Shown: one piece after another, positions 61,539 to 64,000 of the stretch
How positions within the stretch are numbered: the first letter of the stretch is position 1
How the letters are laid out: each line of letters begins with the position of its first letter
DNA from: Flammeovirga pectinis
Lineage (GTDB): Bacteria > Bacteroidota > Bacteroidia > Cytophagales > Flammeovirgaceae
DNA: 64,000 bases
NCBI RefSeq assembly: GCF_003970675.1
Contig: NZ_CP034562.1
Coordinates: 3,286,001 to 3,350,000, forward strand
Direction of reading: 5' to 3'
Notes under the pieces: generated by a model
Databases searched by the model: none
The model's input: only the letters and a program-made list of their open reading frames with translations
Told to the model about the DNA's origin: nothing
Position numbers and translations under genes: made by a program

Positions 61539-63389
61539 TTAAAGCCCCGCTCCTTCTTCTATTATGTAAGATACTTCAAGAACATTATTAGTCCTATCAA
61601 TATCAGCAACTTTTTGCGATGGGTCTATCTCTACACGTTTTAATTTCTTCCCTTTTGTAGGAACAGCAATTGTGTAATGAGGGTGCGTCCAAGGCCAATC
61701 TTCTAATTGAACCCAATTACCTTCAATTTCAGATTTCTTACCTCCTCTCATCATTCTAAGAGGCATATAATAAGTTATTTCTATATTGTCGTCAAGAGAT
61801 ACTTTTACTTCCATAGGCATTGGCATTTTACCAATTCGTTCTAAGGTAATATAAGTTGTATCACCTTCAGTAAAGGTATTTTGTACTCCGTAATCTATCG
61901 TTTTTGTAGAATAAACAAAGTATTGTTTGTACCACTGTAACTCTAAACCAGATTCTTTTTCCATTACTCGAATAAAATCATTTGCATTAGGATGCTTAAA
62001 TTTCCATTCTTCGTAGTATCTCTTAAAACCTTTATCAAAAGTTTCTTGCCCAACAATATAGCTTAGTTGGTGTAAGAATACAGCTCCTTTAGAATATGAT
62101 GCAATTGAATAGGCTGCATTTTTCTCAAAGTGGTCTGCATGAGTACTTAGAGGTTCTTCAATTCCTCTTTTAACAACGTAGAAATAAGATTTATAAGATC
62201 CTCCATGGCCATCATCTTTACCATTTACGTTCTCTTCTATCTCATTGCCAATGTAAGAGTTGAAACCCTCATCCATCCAAGCATATAAACTTTCGTTTGT
62301 AGCCAAAACAAATTGGAACCAACTGTGTAGCATTTCGTGCACCGTTACACCTACTAAACTATTTAGGTTTCTTTTACCTGTAATTAAAGTAAGCATTCCG
62401 TATTCCATTCCACCATCACCACCTTGAACAACGCTATATACTTTATACGGGTATTTGCCTACACGTTTGTTTGTATATAAAATTGCTTGTTCTAAATAGT
62501 CTGGTAATTTATTCCATACATCATCAATTCCTTGGTTTTTCTTCCAAAAGAAATGAAGCTCTGGGCCATTGTCCATCTCTACAATCTTATGATTGAAATC
62601 TGGATCAGCAGCAAAAGTAAAATCATGTACTTCAGGAGCTATAAAATGCCAAGTTAATTTGCCATTTTTAGATTTTGCTCCTTTCTTAATTCCTTCATAG
62701 CCGTGTCCAACATCTTCTGCATTTTGCAAATAACCTGTTGCTGCAACTACATATTTCTCATCTAAAGTAAGCTTAACATCAAAATCTCCCCAAATACCAT
62801 AAAATTCACGTCCTACATAAGGATCTGGATGCCAGCCTTCGTAATCGTATTCTGCCATTTTAGGGTACCACTGCGCCATTGAATAAGCTACTCCTTCTTT
62901 ATTATCTCTACCTGTTCTACGAACTTGAATAGGTACTTGCCCTTCAAAATCCATTACAAAAGTTGCTTTACTATTTGGTAGAATCGGTTTATGTAATGTT
63001 ACTTCTAAGATTGTTCCAACAGTTTTATAGTCTACAGCTTTACCATTTTGTTTTAATGATAGTACCTTTTCGTAACCTATTTCTTCTTTTGTTAACTTAG
63101 AAATTCTATCTTTTACTCTACCATCAGGGTCTTCAATTGTTCTAGACCTCACATCCATCATACTACCTGGTTGGAAAGCATTAAGAAATAAGTGATAAAA
63201 TACTTTATGTAAAGTATCTGGAGAGTTATTATAGTACTCTATTTTTTGATTTCCTTGGAATTTATGGGTGTTTACATCAAGCTCAACATCCATTTTATAA
63301 TTGGCTCTTTGTTGCCATCTATCTGATTGTGCTTGTATTCCGATTGATACAAGACAAAATATCATTAATGTAAAAAAATACTTCTTCAT
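61539..63389 (-). CDS. Exported M1-family metallopeptidase
   Basis: Aminopeptidase-N-like zinc peptidase of 616 residues. I start at ATG 63389 (MKKYFFTLMIF), giving a normal signal peptide ending QAQ; an in-frame ATG at 63446 adds 19 residues. The catalytic motif is VTVHEMLHSWFQ (about 350) with the third ligand Glu in AWMDEGFNSYIGNE, the HExxH-(18)-E spacing of M1. The usual exopeptidase GAMEN motif is replaced by GGMEYGM, as in several Bacteroidetes periplasmic M1 proteins, so strict aminopeptidase specificity is uncertain. The ftsB-like gene follows 37 bases downstream. Confidence 0.93.
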   Translation of the reverse strand: MKKYFFTLMIFCLVSIGIQAQSDRWQQRANYKMDVELDVNTHKFQGNQKIEYYNNSPDTLHKVFYHLFLNAFQPGSMMDVRSRTIEDPDGRVKDRISKLTKEEIGYEKVLSLKQNGKAVDYKTVGTILEVTLHKPILPNSKATFVMDFEGQVPIQVRRTGRDNKEGVAYSMAQWYPKMAEYDYEGWHPDPYVGREFYGIWGDFDVKLTLDEKYVVAATGYLQNAEDVGHGYEGIKKGAKSKNGKLTWHFIAPEVHDFTFAADPDFNHKIVEMDNGPELHFFWKKNQGIDDVWNKLPDYLEQAILYTNKRVGKYPYKVYSVVQGGDGGMEYGMLTLITGKRNLNSLVGVTVHEMLHSWFQFVLATNESLYAWMDEGFNSYIGNEIEENVNGKDDGHGGSYKSYFYVVKRGIEEPLSTHADHFEKNAAYSIASYSKGAVFLHQLSYIVGQETFDKGFKRYYEEWKFKHPNANDFIRVMEKESGLELQWYKQYFVYSTKTIDYGVQNTFTEGDTTYITLERIGKMPMPMEVKVSLDDNIEITYYMPLRMMRGGKKSEIEGNWVQLEDWPWTHPHYTIAVPTKGKKLKRVEIDPSQKVADIDRTNNVLEVSYIIEEGAGL

Positions 63390-63529
63390 TGAAGGAATTA
63401 TATAGGATGATATGTTATTAAGTCTATTTATGGGTGCAAAATACAAAAGAAAATAATCTGATAAAGTATTCTTATCGATTAGATGTTAAATGACCCTTTA
63501 TTAAATGTGATTTTATTGTAAAATCGGCA

Positions 63530-63916
63530 TTAAGTTAACATCGTAGTTAATTCACTAATCTTTTGATGACGTACAAAGGAGAAAGTCATTACGTCTACGT
63601 CTTCTATCTTTTGATATAATTTCAGTGCTGCTTCTAAATACTTCCGTTCTCCTGTAACTTTACCTTTAGAGGCCAAAGCATCAGTGAGTAATTCAAGTTG
63701 GATAAAATCTAATTTAGCGGATAGATCCATTACTTTTAAAATCATTTCCTGAGTATCGTCCTCAGGGTTTATCTTCATGATCTCTGTAATGTATTTGTCT
63801 ACTGTAGATTCTATTTCATCTCTATGTAACCGCCAGTCTAAACCTTGAAAACGGAGCATCATTTTCTCCAAATCCTTGATTAATCTTTTGATATAATCTC
63901 TTTTATCTTGAAGCAT
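63530..63916 (-). CDS. Unknown small helical protein
   Basis: A 128-residue cytoplasmic protein, almost entirely alpha-helical by composition (KRLIKDLEKMMLRFQGLDWR; YLEAALKLYQKIEDVDVMTF). No signal peptide, Cys or catalytic motif is visible. The second half resembles a single TPR-like helical pair. It is upstream of the M1 gene on the same strand (140-base gap) and runs close to the right edge of the window. I do not recognise the family. Confidence 0.7.
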   Translation of the reverse strand: MLQDKRDYIKRLIKDLEKMMLRFQGLDWRLHRDEIESTVDKYITEIMKINPEDDTQEMILKVMDLSAKLDFIQLELLTDALASKGKVTGERKYLEAALKLYQKIEDVDVMTFSFVRHQKISELTTMLT

Positions 63917-64000
63917 AGTAGTATTGGTTGATGAGTTATTTGAATTTACAATTTAATCAAGTAATAGGTTTCAATACCAAACTTAATCACTATTATTCGC

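Noticed and set aside
1-64000. tRNA, rRNA, CRISPR arrays, insertion sequences, prophage or attachment sites
   Set aside because: Spacers are short and filled by promoters and terminators. I found no cloverleaf-like GC-rich segment, no spaced repeats, no transposase or integrase and no terminal repeats.

Overview
The window is a gene-dense, clearly AT-rich chromosomal segment from a Bacteroidetes bacterium. A marine, polysaccharide-degrading, gliding Cytophagales member of the Flammeovirga type fits best (inferred from content, not from a marker gene). The evidence is a GldJ-type gliding/type IX secretion lipoprotein, two secreted enzymes with C-terminal type IX sorting domains (M43 protease, GH16 glycanase of the agarase/carrageenase active-site type), beta-propeller histidine kinases, promoters with the Bacteroidetes -7 motif TAnnTTTG and few Shine-Dalgarno sequences. 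I see no prophage, insertion sequence, CRISPR array, rRNA or tRNA. Most of the window is ordinary chromosome.

Layout. 1-9 kb: 3' end of mfd, gldJ, tex, a purine nucleoside phosphorylase and a tandem universal stress protein, all on +, convergent with the pyrH-frr operon on -. 8-15.4 kb: secreted M43 protease, an SLC45-like sugar transporter (-), and a propeller histidine kinase plus NarL-type regulator pair separated by a structured intergenic region. 15.4-22.3 kb: a 48-residue basic protein gene with a strong promoter, a GNAT remnant, rnhA, ppk2, a TPR protein, and an AddB-like nuclease. 22.3-29.3 kb: a GT35 glucan phosphorylase homologue without the PLP lysine, a mini HExxH membrane protein, a cyclophilin, a large CHASE3/HAMP/GAF/PAS receptor with no output domain, and tdk. 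29.3-35 kb: miaA followed at once by a four-gene phosphorelay (PAS kinase, single-domain receiver, receiver-PAS-kinase, receiver-CRP). 35-41.7 kb: recQ with a long structured leader, a YkgJ-type cysteine-cluster protein, the GH16 enzyme and a DKNYY-repeat lipoprotein. 41.7-48.6 kb (-): M3 peptidase, CBS protein-nadK pair, alpha/beta hydrolase and a DUF885-like membrane protein whose metal motif looks lost. 48.7-54.4 kb (+): isochorismate synthase, a thioredoxin-fold redoxin, murA (Asp in place of the fosfomycin-target Cys) and glgX. 54.4-64 kb (-): an unknown membrane protein, endonuclease V, mltG, M16 peptidase, FG-GAP/ASPIC lipoprotein, FtsB-like protein, M1 peptidase and an unknown helical protein.

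Working together: mfd, tex, addB-like, recQ, rnhA and endonuclease V cover transcription-repair coupling and nucleic-acid repair. The GT35 protein and glgX concern storage glucan. gldJ links to export of the M43 and GH16 enzymes. The signalling genes at 11.5-15.3 and 25.3-35 kb form the most distinctive part. The 30.3-35.0 kb phosphorelay ending in a receiver-CRP fusion, the PLP-less GT35 protein and the 48-residue basic gene are the best candidates for follow-up. No wholly new multi-gene system could be demonstrated.
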